This document shows positions 1 through 8,636 of a DNA stretch of 64,000 nt, in pieces; the first letter of the stretch is position 1; each line of letters starts with the position of its first letter. Made by a program: the position numbers and the translations under genes. Source of the DNA: Stenotrophomonas rhizophila (GTDB lineage: Bacteria > Pseudomonadota > Gammaproteobacteria > Xanthomonadales > Xanthomonadaceae); assembly GCF_007667275.1 (NCBI RefSeq), contig NZ_VDQT01000005.1, forward strand, positions 124,001-188,000, given 5' to 3'. The notes under the pieces were generated by a model. It did no database searches. It was given only the letters and a program-made list of their open reading frames with translations, and was not told the origin of the DNA.

Positions 1-54
1 CCGCTGCAGCAACAGACCCAAGCCCTCCAGGAGTTGATCACCTCATGCCGTTGA
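1..54 (+). CDS. 3' tail of an upstream gene (partial)
   Basis: Frame 1 is open from the first base and stops at TGA 52-54, giving a Gln-rich C-terminus ending QELITSCR. It overlaps the start of the next gene by ten bases, a spacing typical of co-transcribed genes here. The product cannot be named from 17 codons. It could also be chance reading in a short open stretch, so confidence is modest. Confidence 0.45.
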   Translation, partial: PLQQQTQALQELITSCR

Positions 55-1145
55 TTCGAGCCGTACTGCTGATTCTCATTGCCCTGATGGTGGCCGCGCC
101 GGTGTCGGCGCAGACCGCCAGCTCCCGTGGTACCGGTTCGGCCAGCTATGGCCTGCGCCTGAGTGCCGACATCCGCGCCGAAGCCCTGAACAAGGCCAAG
201 GTCAATGCACTGGAGGCGTACATCGCCGAATCCGGTGCGGCCAAGCTGCGCCTGTTCGAAGACCGCCGCGCCGAGTTCATCGGCGAGATCGACCGCTACG
301 TGCTGTCGGCGGTGCCGCTGTCGGACACCGAAGACAAGAAGGCCAAGACCTATACGGTCAGCGTACGCGCCGAGATCAACACCACCCTGCTGCAGACCAA
401 GCTGGATGCCGGTTCGGCCACCGCCGGTGCGCGCGGCAACGAGCGTTCGCTGCTGACCTTCCTGTTCATGGCGCGCTCGCAGGACACCGTGCAGTCGTTC
501 CAGGACAAGGAATACCGCCGCGTCGACGCCAGCCAGAGCTATGACGAGAAGACCCGCGAAGGCGACAGCTTCCGTGGCAATTCGGTGAGCACCAGCGGCA
601 GCATCAACCAGAACGCGTCGGTGTCGGTCACCTCCGGTGGCAGCACCACCCAGCGCAGTGACAACGTCAGCTGGAAGGTGGCCAACGCCAACGAGATCAA
701 CACCGCCATGACCGGTGCGTTCAGCGCGGCCGGCTATGAAGTGGTGGAAGCGGAGTACGTGGAAGGCGAAAGCCGCGGCCTGCTGAGCATCGAGCGCATC
801 CGCAAGGACTTCAGCACCGGCAACGACCTGTCGCCGGCCACCCTGCGCGACACCGCCAACGGCATCAAGGCCGCCAACATTCCGTACCTGGCAGTGGGCA
901 CGCTGGACGTGGGCATGCGCGATCGCGACCCGGTCAGCGGCAACACCCGCGTGTTCGTCACCGTCACCGGCAAGGTGCTGGACGTGAGCGGCCGTTTCCC
1001 GAAGACGGTGTCGTCGGTGGGCCCGGTGCAGTTCTCCGGTACCGGCCCGAACGAGACCGTGGCCCGCACCAACGCGCTGCAGATCGCCTCTGAAAAGGGT
1101 GCGCAGCAGATGATCAACGAACTCAACGTCAAGGCTGTTCGTTAA
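45..1145 (+). CDS. Exported FlgT-N/LPP20-like protein, function unknown
   Basis: A 366-residue secreted protein with a clear signal peptide (hydrophobic residues 4-20, cleavage near VSAQ). The mature N-terminus (about 25-125) resembles the LPP20/FlgT N-terminal module: a helix rich in Ala carrying NALEAYI, then a strand ending in TYTVSVRAEI. The middle (about 165-210) is rich in Ser, Gly, Asn and Gln and probably disordered. A second alpha/beta region follows (about 215-360). A CAGGAG sequence sits 12 bases before ATG 45. The next two genes encode another exported protein and a CsgG/FlgT-like lipoprotein, so all three probably act together at the outer membrane or in the periplasm. No enzyme motif is visible. 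The family link is by eye only. Confidence 0.8.
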   Translation: MPLIRAVLLILIALMVAAPVSAQTASSRGTGSASYGLRLSADIRAEALNKAKVNALEAYIAESGAAKLRLFEDRRAEFIGEIDRYVLSAVPLSDTEDKKAKTYTVSVRAEINTTLLQTKLDAGSATAGARGNERSLLTFLFMARSQDTVQSFQDKEYRRVDASQSYDEKTREGDSFRGNSVSTSGSINQNASVSVTSGGSTTQRSDNVSWKVANANEINTAMTGAFSAAGYEVVEAEYVEGESRGLLSIERIRKDFSTGNDLSPATLRDTANGIKAANIPYLAVGTLDVGMRDRDPVSGNTRVFVTVTGKVLDVSGRFPKTVSSVGPVQFSGTGPNETVARTNALQIASEKGAQQMINELNVKAVR

Positions 1146-1148
1146 GGC

Positions 1149-1169
1149 GTACCGACCAACGGTCGGTAC
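1149..1169. repeat. SMAG-type palindrome
   Basis: A single perfect palindrome built on CCGACCAACGGTCGG lies in the 64-bp gap between two co-directional genes. It is the same sequence that is tandemly repeated at 3541-3820. The GTAG foot is degenerate here (GTGG on the minus strand). Confidence 0.8.
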
Positions 1170-1209
1170 CCACGGTTCGCACCAACATTTTCCAACAAGG
1201 ATTTACACC

Positions 1210-1875
1210 ATGATCCGCAAGACCCTGATCGCACTGGCCATCGCCACCACTTTCGCCGCTCCGGCGCACGCGCAGTTCGGCAAGCTGAAGGACCTGGCCG
1301 GCGGTGGCAACAGCACCGCCGCCGCGTCGGCCGGCGCCCCGGACGAAGCCGCGCAGGAAGCGCTGGTGCGTCGTTTCGTGGCCTCGCAGTCGCATTCGCT
1401 GGACGCGCAGACTTCCTTCGCCAAGGCCTTCGGCCTGGCCGAGCAGGTGCAGCTGCTGGAAGCCGAGCGCCAGGCGCTGTCGTCCGGTTCGGTCAACGTG
1501 GACCAGATGAAGAAGTCGGTGTCGGTCAGCGAAGCCGCCCAGGCCGCGATCGATGAGCGCGTGGCGGCACAGCCGGAGCTGAGCGCCGAGTCCAAGCAGC
1601 ACTACACCACCGGCCTGGTCGCCCTGGTCGCGTCGGCTGCCGAAGGCCAGAAGCTGAGCGGTGAAGCCAGCAACTTCGCCAACGGCATGAAGAGCCTGAG
1701 CGGCACCCAGCTGGTCACCGTGGGCCGCAAGCTGGCCGCCGGTGCGTGGGTGGCCAAGGAATCGCCGGGCTACCTGAAGGGCCTGTACTCCTCGTCGAAG
1801 GCCGCGCTGACCTTCGCCCGCGCCGCCAAGATCAAGGTGCCGGGCAACGCCGAGTCGATGCTCGACAGCCTGTAA
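1210..1875 (+). CDS. Exported Ala-rich hypothetical protein
   Basis: A 221-residue protein with a signal peptide (residues 1-21, ending AHAQ) and an AAGGA ribosome site before ATG 1210. The mature part is mostly helical, rich in Ala, Ser and Gln, with no cysteines and no recognisable catalytic motif. It lies between a FlgT-N-like secreted protein and a CsgG/FlgT-like lipoprotein, 18 bases before the latter, so it is almost certainly in the same operon. A periplasmic partner of those proteins is the most economical guess. I do not recognise the family. Confidence 0.8.
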   Translation: MIRKTLIALAIATTFAAPAHAQFGKLKDLAGGGNSTAAASAGAPDEAAQEALVRRFVASQSHSLDAQTSFAKAFGLAEQVQLLEAERQALSSGSVNVDQMKKSVSVSEAAQAAIDERVAAQPELSAESKQHYTTGLVALVASAAEGQKLSGEASNFANGMKSLSGTQLVTVGRKLAAGAWVAKESPGYLKGLYSSSKAALTFARAAKIKVPGNAESMLDSL

Positions 1876-1893
1876 GAGAAAGGAACGCCACGC

Positions 1894-3534
1894 ATGCAGA
1901 CCCCATACCGACTGTTGAGCCTGGCCCTCACCGTGACCCTGCTTGCCGCCTGCGGCAAGCAGGAGGCACCGGTGGAGGCACCTGCGGTGAAAGCCGGATC
2001 CAAAGTGGAAGCCCCGGCCGAAAAGCCGCTGCGCGGTACGCCGGATTTCGGCGGCACCACCAAGGTGGCGCGCGAGGCCGAAGGCATCGGCAGCACGCCG
2101 GAGCTGGCGGTGCTGGCCGCGCTGCAGTCGGCGGTGGCACAGGTCAATGGGGTGCGCGTGGCGAGCCAGATGCAGGGCCTGCGTGCCGGCCTGCATGTGG
2201 ACGTGGATGGGGAACACGTCGGCGACATCCGCGCCGACGCGTTCGCCCAGCAGATGATTGCCGCCTCGCAGGGGGCGGTGCTGGGGTATGAGATCCTCTC
2301 GCAGGAAGAAGTCAGCCAGCTGGATGAAGAAGTGATTGCCCGCGTGCGCGCCAGCGACGCCGGCTACCGTTATTCGGCGTCTGCCTCGGCCAGTGGCTCG
2401 GCGCAGGCGCAGGCCGAGGCTGCCGGGGGCGGTGGTTCCGCCTCGGCCAGCATCAAGGAAAGCTACAAGGAACAGGCCAGCGTCGAGGCCGAGCGCGGCG
2501 CGCAGTCGTTCGAATCCGATGTCAGCCGCCGCACCCTGCGCAGCTACTGGAAGGTGCGCGTGCGCGCCGATATCGCCCAGTACCGTGCACCGGACGAGCA
2601 GGGCCGGCCGAAGATCGTGGTCGCCCAGCCGCACGTGCGCAGCGGCAGCTACGCGGTGGGCGATGGCCGGGTGGCCAGCGAGGAAGTGGCCGCGGCAATC
2701 CGCGCGCGCCTGAACGACACGCTGACCCAGACCAAGCGCTTCATCGTGCTGGACCGCGAGTTCGGCGAGGAGATGCAGGCCGAGATCGACCACATCAACA
2801 GCGGCAACGTGCGCCTGCAGGACACCGCGCGGCTGGGCCAGCAGCTGGCCACCGACCTGATCCTGATTCCGACCATCGAGCGTTTCGAGTACCCGCGCAG
2901 CGTGCGCAACCTGCGCATGTCCGACCGCCAGGTGAGCTCGTATTCGGGCGGTGGCCGCATCACCCTGCGCCTGATCAACGCGACCACCGGCGAGGTGGTG
3001 ATGTCCGACAGCTTCGACCACCAGCTGGCCTCGACCGGCCCGAGCACGCTGCCGCGCGTGGTCGACGGGAAGGGCATGGCCGCGGCGATGATGGAGTCGC
3101 TGTCGGGGCAGATCGGCACCGCGATCATCACCGAGATCTTCCCGGTGTCGGTGGTGGCGATGACCGGCGACCAGGTGGTGCTGAGCCAGGGCGGTGACAC
3201 GCTCAAGGTCGGCCAGCGCTGGCAGGCGGTGATGCTGGGCGAGGAACTGAAGGACCCGCAGACCGGGCGTTCGCTCGGCCGCAATGAAACCCCGTGCTGC
3301 ACGATCCGCGTGGACCGGGTGGCCTCGCAGACGTCCTACGGCACCATCGAAGGCGGCGCGGACGTGGGCGGTGCGAGTTTCAAGCCGGGCTCGATCGAGC
3401 TGCGTTCGCAGGCGGGTGCGGTGAAGCCGGCCGCGTCGGCGGCCAGCGCGTCGAACGCGGGCAGCGCGAAGCCGAAGCCGGCGCGTGCGGCCGCACCGAA
3501 GGCGGCAGCGCCGGCGGAAGATCCGAACTGGTGA
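1894..3534 (+). CDS. FlgT/CsgG-like outer-membrane lipoprotein
   Basis: A 546-residue lipoprotein with signal and lipobox LLAAC (Cys20), preceded by AAAGGAA. Three modules are visible. An FlgT-N/LPP20-like region (about 50-235) starts with a helix containing SAVAQVNGVRV and ends YWKVRVRADI. A CsgG/TolB-like domain (about 240-410) carries RFIVLDREF and DLILIPTIERFE. A C-terminal SH3-like region (about 412-505) has the FlgT-C pattern VVLSQGGDTLKVGQRW and DPQTGRSLG. An Ala/Lys/Pro tail (about 505-546) follows. FlgT is the H-ring protein of Vibrio flagella and CsgG is the curli secretion pore. This copy is not beside flagellar or curli genes, so its role is unknown. Confidence is good for the architecture and low for function. 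Confidence 0.82.
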   Translation: MQTPYRLLSLALTVTLLAACGKQEAPVEAPAVKAGSKVEAPAEKPLRGTPDFGGTTKVAREAEGIGSTPELAVLAALQSAVAQVNGVRVASQMQGLRAGLHVDVDGEHVGDIRADAFAQQMIAASQGAVLGYEILSQEEVSQLDEEVIARVRASDAGYRYSASASASGSAQAQAEAAGGGGSASASIKESYKEQASVEAERGAQSFESDVSRRTLRSYWKVRVRADIAQYRAPDEQGRPKIVVAQPHVRSGSYAVGDGRVASEEVAAAIRARLNDTLTQTKRFIVLDREFGEEMQAEIDHINSGNVRLQDTARLGQQLATDLILIPTIERFEYPRSVRNLRMSDRQVSSYSGGGRITLRLINATTGEVVMSDSFDHQLASTGPSTLPRVVDGKGMAAAMMESLSGQIGTAIITEIFPVSVVAMTGDQVVLSQGGDTLKVGQRWQAVMLGEELKDPQTGRSLGRNETPCCTIRVDRVASQTSYGTIEGGADVGGASFKPGSIELRSQAGAVKPAASAASASNAGSAKPKPARAAAPKAAAPAEDPNW

Positions 3535-3540
3535 AAGAGC

Positions 3541-3855
3541 GTACCGACCAACGGTCGGTACCTACCGGGGGTGTGGCGGTCGGTGGGAGGCGTACCGACC
3601 AACGGTCGGTCTGTACCGGGCGGCGTGGCGGTCGGTGGGAGGCGTACCGACCAACGGTCGGTTTGTACCGGGCGGCGTGGCTGTCGGTGGGAGGGCGTAC
3701 CGACCAACGGTCGGTTTGTACCGGGCGGCGTGGCTGTCGGTGGAGGGCGTACCGACCAACGGTCGGTACCTACCGGGGGCGTGGCGATCGGTGGGAGGCG
3801 TACCGACCAACGGTCGGTACCTACCGGGGTAGCGCACGACCGTTGGTCGTGCGGC
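3541..3855. repeat. Tandem SMAG array, six units plus one variant
   Basis: This fills the 411-bp gap between the lipoprotein and the M28 peptidase. Six copies of the palindrome GTACCGACCAACGGTCGG start at 3541, 3592, 3644, 3697, 3749 and 3800. The spacing is 51-53 bp and the ~25-bp linkers are also conserved (CCGGGCGGCGTGGC type), so the whole ~52-bp unit was duplicated. A different palindrome with the GTAG foot, built on GCACGACCGTTGGTCGTGC, closes the array at 3829-3855. The palindromes belong to the SMAG family of Stenotrophomonas. Confidence 0.9.
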
Positions 3856-3945
3856 GGCGCATGGCGCCGGGCGGTTGCGGGCGGAAGGCGGCAATGCCGG
3901 GAATGGGTATCATCGGAGGATGATGTTCCTGCCCTGGAGAGAGCA

Positions 3946-5595
3946 ATGACGCGAGTGGTACTGAGCGTGCTGGCCCTGTCGGTGTCCAGCGCGCTGATGG
4001 CGGCGACGCCCAAATTCGACGGCGCGCGGATCTCCGCCGACGTCAAGGAGCTGGCTTCCGACGCCTACGAGGGCCGCTCGCCGGCCACCGCCGGCGAAGA
4101 AAAAACGATCGCCTTCCTCAGCAAGCAGTTCGCGGACGCCGGCCTGCAGCCGGGTGGCGACCTGAAGGACGGCAAGCGCCTGTGGACCCAGGCCGTGCCA
4201 CTGCTCAAGGGTGATATCGTCGGCACGCCGAGCCTGGCGCTGTCCAGCAAGGGCACCCTGCAGTCGCTCAGCCAGGGCAAGGAAATCGCCGTGCGCGCCG
4301 CCATGAACGGTGCCAGCGAGGTCGATATCCAGAATGCCCCGCTGGTGTTCCTGGGCTACGGCGTGAACGCGCCGGAGCGCAACTGGAACGACTTCAAGGG
4401 CGTGGACCTGAAGGGCAAGATCGCCGTGGTGCTGATCAACGACCCTGATTTCGAAACCGGCGAAGGCGACTTCGACGGCAAGGGCATGACCTACTACGGG
4501 CGCTGGACCTACAAGTACGAAGAAGGCGCCCGCCAGGGTGCGCTGGGCGTGCTGATCGTGCATGAAACCGCGCCGGCCTCCTACGGCTGGGCCACGGTGG
4601 CCGGCTCCAACACCAACACCATGTTCGACGTGGTCCGCGACAACCCGGCAGAGGCGCACCCGCTGCTGGAAGGCTGGATCCAGCGCGACCTGGCGGTGGA
4701 CCTGTTCAAGCGCGCCGGCCAGGATTTCGAAGCGCTCAAGAAGCAGGCCCAGCGTCGCGATTTCAAGCCGGTGGAGCTGAAGGGCGAAACCCTGTCGGCC
4801 AAGTACGCGGTGAAGACCGAGGTGATCACCTCGCACAACGTGGCCGCGCGCCTGGAAGGCAGCAAGCACCCGGACGAAACCGTGGTGTACAGCGCGCACT
4901 GGGACCACATCGGCGTGGGCAAGCCGGATGCGGACGGCGACACCATCTTCAACGGTGCGCTGGACAACGCCAGCGGCACCGCGTCGCTGGTGGAACTGGC
5001 GCGTGGCTTCGCCAAGGGCAAGCGCCCCGAGCGTTCGGTGCTGTTCCTGGCCGTGACCGCGGAAGAGAAGGGCCTGCTGGGCTCGGAGTATTACGCCAGC
5101 CATCCGCTGTATCCGCTGGCCAGGACCGTGGCGGTGATCAACATGGACGGCATGGCGCCGTTCGGTCCGTCGCGCGATTTCGGCATCTATGGCTCGGCCA
5201 GGCTGGAACTGCTGGACCAGCTCAAGGACGTGGCCAAGGGCTGGGACATCCGCTACACCCCGGACCCCAAGCCGGAAGCCGGCCTGTTCTTCCGTTCCGA
5301 CCACTTCCCGTTCGCCAAGCGTGGCGTGCCGGCGGTGTCGTACTCGGCGGGCCAGGACTGGGTGGAGGGCGGCGTGGCCGCGGGCAAGGCGGCGTCGGAC
5401 GACTACACCGCCAAGCGCTACCACCAGCAGGGCGACGAGTGGCAGCCGGACTGGAAGTTCGCCGGCGCCGCACGCGACCTGGAGGTGCTGTACACCCTGG
5501 GCAACCAGCTGGCCAACAGCCGCACCTGGCCGAACTGGAGCGATGACTCGCAGTTCCGCGCACCGCGCGATGCCAGCGCCGCAGAGCGCAGGTAA
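3946..5595 (+). CDS. Secreted M28-family zinc aminopeptidase
   Basis: A 549-residue exported metallopeptidase of family M28, with a PA-type insert in the middle. ATG 3946 is chosen because a signal peptide begins there (residues 1-21) with GGAGAGAG just upstream; the open frame further upstream only reads through repeats. The two-zinc ligand set is complete: His in SAHWDH (about 317), Asp in LDNASG (about 338), Glu-Glu in TAEEKG (about 372), Asp in NMDGM (about 400) and His in SDHFPF (about 452). It should remove N-terminal residues from peptides in the periplasm or outside the cell. It appears monocistronic, between two SMAG arrays. Confidence 0.92.
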   Translation: MTRVVLSVLALSVSSALMAATPKFDGARISADVKELASDAYEGRSPATAGEEKTIAFLSKQFADAGLQPGGDLKDGKRLWTQAVPLLKGDIVGTPSLALSSKGTLQSLSQGKEIAVRAAMNGASEVDIQNAPLVFLGYGVNAPERNWNDFKGVDLKGKIAVVLINDPDFETGEGDFDGKGMTYYGRWTYKYEEGARQGALGVLIVHETAPASYGWATVAGSNTNTMFDVVRDNPAEAHPLLEGWIQRDLAVDLFKRAGQDFEALKKQAQRRDFKPVELKGETLSAKYAVKTEVITSHNVAARLEGSKHPDETVVYSAHWDHIGVGKPDADGDTIFNGALDNASGTASLVELARGFAKGKRPERSVLFLAVTAEEKGLLGSEYYASHPLYPLARTVAVINMDGMAPFGPSRDFGIYGSARLELLDQLKDVAKGWDIRYTPDPKPEAGLFFRSDHFPFAKRGVPAVSYSAGQDWVEGGVAAGKAASDDYTAKRYHQQGDEWQPDWKFAGAARDLEVLYTLGNQLANSRTWPNWSDDSQFRAPRDASAAERR

Positions 5596-5654
5596 GCGTT
5601 GGCTCCCCGCCGGTTCCTGCCGGCGGGGGGATGGTCTTCGGCCCGGCTGTACGT

Positions 5655-5820
5655 GGGACACGCATGGCGTGTCGCTACGTGGCCCCCAGACCGGTCGCGT
5701 AGGGACACGCCATGCGTGTCCACGTGGCCCCCGGACCGGTCGCGTAGGGACACGCCATGCGTGTCCACGTGGCCTCCGGACCGGTCGCGTAGGGACACGC
5801 CATGCGTGTCCACGTGGCCC
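5655..5820. repeat. SMAG array with 45-bp units
   Basis: One inverted copy (5655-5678) is followed by three direct copies of GTAGGGACACGCCATGCGTG starting at 5699, 5744 and 5789, exactly 45 bp apart. The linker, of CCACGTGGCC and GGACCGGTCGC type, is almost identical between units. The array occupies most of the gap between the M28 peptidase and the sensor kinase. Nothing else is visible in that gap beyond a short run just before the kinase start. Confidence 0.9.
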
Positions 5821-5941
5821 CCGGCACCCCGGCGCCACACCGGCGCCGTTTCATCCCCGCGTTTCCCGCTTCCGTCGCATGCCGCTTGTGCGCTCCACGG
5901 GCAGGGCTATCCTCACACCATCCCATCGTGAAGACGCCGCC

Positions 5942-7204
5942 GTGTTCGCCAGTCTCTCCCTGATTCTTCGCATTCTGCTGGCCTGGGCCGCCGCGCTGGT
6001 GGTGGCCGGGTTCGTCTGGAGCGGTTTCTTCCACGGCATGGACGAGGGCCCGGGCTGGGTGTTCGGGCTGCTGGCGCTGTTCCTGATGGTGACCGCGCTG
6101 GGCAGCTGCATCACCCACCTGCGCCGGGTTTCGATCGTGGCCGGGCGGCTGGACGCGGCCTCCCTGTCCAGCCGCCAGCGCCGTCAGATCGAGCTGCCCA
6201 TGGACGCCGGCGCCGCCTTCGCCCTGGTCGAACAGGCAATCAAGGAACTACCCCGCGTGGAGGACATTGAAAGCGCCGCCGGCAGCCTGCAGGTGCGCGC
6301 TTACGTGCGCCGAGTGGATCCTTACAACGGCCGCCCGCCGTCACGCTGGAACCTGCCGGCGCGTTGGGCGATCAAGCGCAACAGCGTGCTGGCCACGGTC
6401 AGCCCGGGGCAGGGCACCAGCAGCGTCACCCTGGTCTTCGAACCCGACGCGGGAGTGTGGGCCGACCTGCTGGCGGTGGATGAAGGCAGCAACTACGAGA
6501 ACGCCGAGGCGGTCGGGCGCGCCATCACCCGCCGCGTGGCCGAACAGCGCCGCGACGAACAGGCGGCGGCCGAACAGACCGCCACCGAAAAGGAGCTGTC
6601 GGTAGCCCGCCTCAACCTGCTGCACGCGCAGGTGGAACCGCACTTCCTGTACAACACGCTGGCCAATGCGCAGGTGCTGACCCGTACCGACCCGCCGCGT
6701 GCCGACCAGATGCTGGGCCACCTGATCCAGTACCTGCGCAGCTCGCTGCCGAGCGTGGACGAGTCGATGTCCACCCTGGGCGTGGAGCTGGAGCGCACCC
6801 AGGCCTACCTGGAAATCCTCAAGATCCGCATGGGCGCGCGGCTGGCGCTGCAGGTGGACGTGCCGCCGGCGCTGCACGGTCTGCCGCTGCCGTCGATGGC
6901 GCTGCAGACCCTGGTCGAAAACGCGATCAAGCACGGGCTGGAGCCCAAGCCGGGCGGTGGCACGGTGTGGATCATCGCGCGCGCGTTCGACGATCACGTC
7001 ACCCTGACCGTGGCCGACGATGGCCTCGGTTTCGGCCAGGGCAACAGCAGTGGCACCGGCATCGGCCTGAAGAACCTGCGCGAACGGCTGCGCCTGACCT
7101 GCGGCGAACGCGCCGGCGTGGCCATCGTGTCCAACTTCCCCAGCGGCGTGGCGGCAACGATCACCCTGCCGCGCGACGCACGCGAGGCGATCCATGCAGC
7201 TTGA
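5942..7204 (+). CDS. LytS/AlgZ-type sensor histidine kinase
   Basis: About 420 residues. Two membrane segments near the N-terminus (about 3-22 and 34-56) are followed by a ~130-residue cytoplasmic region. The His_kinase domain motif HAQVEPHFLYNTLANAQ follows (phospho-His near 233), then an ATPase with N-box LVENAIKHGLEPK and G-box DDGLGFG. The preferred start is GTG 5942, because the hydrophobic segment begins at once; ATG 5879 in the same frame is an alternative that adds 21 polar residues. It overlaps the response regulator gene by 11 bases, so the pair is translationally coupled. The input signal is unknown; there is no sizeable periplasmic domain, which suggests sensing within or at the membrane. 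Confidence 0.87.
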   Translation: MFASLSLILRILLAWAAALVVAGFVWSGFFHGMDEGPGWVFGLLALFLMVTALGSCITHLRRVSIVAGRLDAASLSSRQRRQIELPMDAGAAFALVEQAIKELPRVEDIESAAGSLQVRAYVRRVDPYNGRPPSRWNLPARWAIKRNSVLATVSPGQGTSSVTLVFEPDAGVWADLLAVDEGSNYENAEAVGRAITRRVAEQRRDEQAAAEQTATEKELSVARLNLLHAQVEPHFLYNTLANAQVLTRTDPPRADQMLGHLIQYLRSSLPSVDESMSTLGVELERTQAYLEILKIRMGARLALQVDVPPALHGLPLPSMALQTLVENAIKHGLEPKPGGGTVWIIARAFDDHVTLTVADDGLGFGQGNSSGTGIGLKNLRERLRLTCGERAGVAIVSNFPSGVAATITLPRDAREAIHAA

Positions 7205-7967
7205 TGCGCTCATTGCCGAAGACGAAGACCTGCTGCGGCAGTCGCTGGTGGCGCAGCTGCAGCGGCTGTGGCCGGAACTGCGGCTGGTGGCCGAATGCGA
7301 AGACGGCGCCAGCGCGCTGGAGCGGCTGGCCGAACTGAAGCCGGACCTGGCCCTGCTCGACATCCGCATGCCCGGGATCAGCGGCATCGACGTGGCGCGT
7401 GCGCTGCCGGAGATCAGCCCGCGCACCCAGGTGGTGTTCGTCACCGCCTACGACCAGTACGCGATCGATGCGTTCGAACACGGCGCCATCGACTACCTGC
7501 TCAAGCCGGTCAGCGACGAACGCCTGCTGGCCACGCGCGAACGCATCCTGGCGCGCATGCAGCTGGGGCGCCCGGACACTGCGATGCTGGAGCAGTTGCT
7601 GCAACGCCTGGGCCAGCAGCCCGGCGCTGCGTCGAGCGCGCCGCCGCTGGCCTGGATCACCGCCAGCAACGGCCGCGATACCCAGCTGATCATGCTCGAG
7701 GACGTGGTCTATTTCCGCGCCGACAGCAAGTACACCACGGTGGTGACCGAAGCCGGGGAAAGCCTGCTGCGCACGCCGCTGCGCGAGCTGCTGGAGGTGC
7801 TGGACCCGCAGCGCTTCCGCCAGGTGCACCGTTCCACCATCGTCAACATGAAAGCAGTGGCGGCGGTGACCCGCGACGACACCGGCCGCGGGCAGCTGCG
7901 GTTGAAGCAGCGCCCGGAGCTGCTCAACGTGAGCCAGCCATTCATGAGCCTGTTCCGCGGAATGTGA
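7194..7967 (+). CDS. LytTR-family response regulator (AlgR-like)
   Basis: A 257-residue regulator. The receiver domain (1-120) has acidic pocket AEDED, phospho-Asp in LALLDIRMPG and Lys in YLLKPVSD. A LytTR DNA-binding domain follows (about 150-255), with the conserved run FRQVHRSTIVN. LytTR proteins bind imperfect direct repeats as dimers. The coding overlap with the preceding LytS/AlgZ-type kinase makes it that kinase's partner. In relatives such pairs control cell-surface traits (autolysis, alginate, pili); which applies here cannot be read from the sequence. Confidence 0.92.
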   Translation: MQLDALIAEDEDLLRQSLVAQLQRLWPELRLVAECEDGASALERLAELKPDLALLDIRMPGISGIDVARALPEISPRTQVVFVTAYDQYAIDAFEHGAIDYLLKPVSDERLLATRERILARMQLGRPDTAMLEQLLQRLGQQPGAASSAPPLAWITASNGRDTQLIMLEDVVYFRADSKYTTVVTEAGESLLRTPLRELLEVLDPQRFRQVHRSTIVNMKAVAAVTRDDTGRGQLRLKQRPELLNVSQPFMSLFRGM

Positions 7968-7975
7968 CCCACGCA

Positions 7976-8001
7976 GTAGAGCGGGGCTCTGCCCCGCTGC
8001 C
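7976..8001. repeat. SMAG palindrome between convergent genes
   Basis: GTAGAGCGGGGCTCTGCCCC begins eight bases after the response regulator stop. It can form a strong GC hairpin and probably limits read-through between this gene and the convergent gene at 8022. A near-identical element occurs at 46343. Confidence 0.85.
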
Positions 8002-8021
8002 GTTGCCGGGGTCCCGATGGG

Positions 8022-8636
8022 TCAGAACGCCGGCTGCAGATTCAGGTTGTGGCCGCTGTCCGGCTCGCCTACATGGTTGAGCTGGCCCACCAGTTCCGAA
8101 TGCTGCTTCATGCGGCCGATCTCGCGCATGATGCGGATGTCTTCGTGGCGCAGTTCGCGCCGGGCGGTGACCGCCTGCTTGTAGTCGAGCACTTCCGGGT
8201 ACAGCTGGGCCATGTCCAGTGCTTCGGCCACGCATTCGACGGTGTCGGCGTCGGAGGTGATCCGCGCGCGGCTGTTGAACGCTTTCATCCAGCGCTCGAA
8301 GCCGGCGGTGTGGTCGAACATGTTGGCCATGAACCAGATCACGAACAGGATCGACACCCACGAGCCGAACACGATCACCACGCGGGTGAAGGTGATATGG
8401 AAGTCGTCCTTCCACAGGTAGTTGGCGATCAGGCCGAGGATCAAAAGCGAGGCGGCCTGCCAGCCGACGATCGAGGCCATCAGCCACTGGCCCTTGGCCC
8501 TGGCCAGCGTGGCCACTTCCTCGCGGATCTGTTGCTCACTCTTGTTGCGCCAATGCGCGACCTGCTTGTCGAACGGGCTGCTGTACAGCTCGTTGTCCTG
8601 GAGCAGTAAACCCAAACCTTTGAACAAAGCGATCAT
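8022..8636 (-). CDS. Two-helix membrane protein, function unknown
   Basis: A 204-residue protein starting at the ATG with an AAGGAG site six bases upstream; an in-frame ATG 33 bases earlier lacks such a site. An N-terminal amphipathic region (1-50) is followed by two membrane helices, about residues 52-78 (GWQAASLLILGLIANYLW) and 88-112 (FGSWVSILFVIWFMANMF). A charged cytoplasmic helical tail of about 90 residues ends the protein. No cysteine or catalytic motif stands out. It sits alone, convergent with the LytTR regulator. I do not recognise the family. Confidence 0.75.
   Translation of the reverse strand: MIALFKGLGLLLQDNELYSSPFDKQVAHWRNKSEQQIREEVATLARAKGQWLMASIVGWQAASLLILGLIANYLWKDDFHITFTRVVIVFGSWVSILFVIWFMANMFDHTAGFERWMKAFNSRARITSDADTVECVAEALDMAQLYPEVLDYKQAVTARRELRHEDIRIMREIGRMKQHSELVGQLNHVGEPDSGHNLNLQPAF

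Noticed and set aside
1129..3021. A 630-codon minus-strand open frame opposite the lipoprotein gene
   Set aside because: Low-complexity His/Arg/Gly sequence typical of antisense frames here; it contradicts the clear operon on the plus strand.
3541..3820. Regular palindromic repeats that look like a CRISPR array
   Set aside because: The linkers between the repeats are nearly identical, not unique spacers, there are no cas genes, and the palindrome matches SMAG elements elsewhere.
3571..3945. 125-codon N-terminal extension of the M28 peptidase
   Set aside because: It translates the repeat array. A signal peptide and ribosome site start precisely at 3946.
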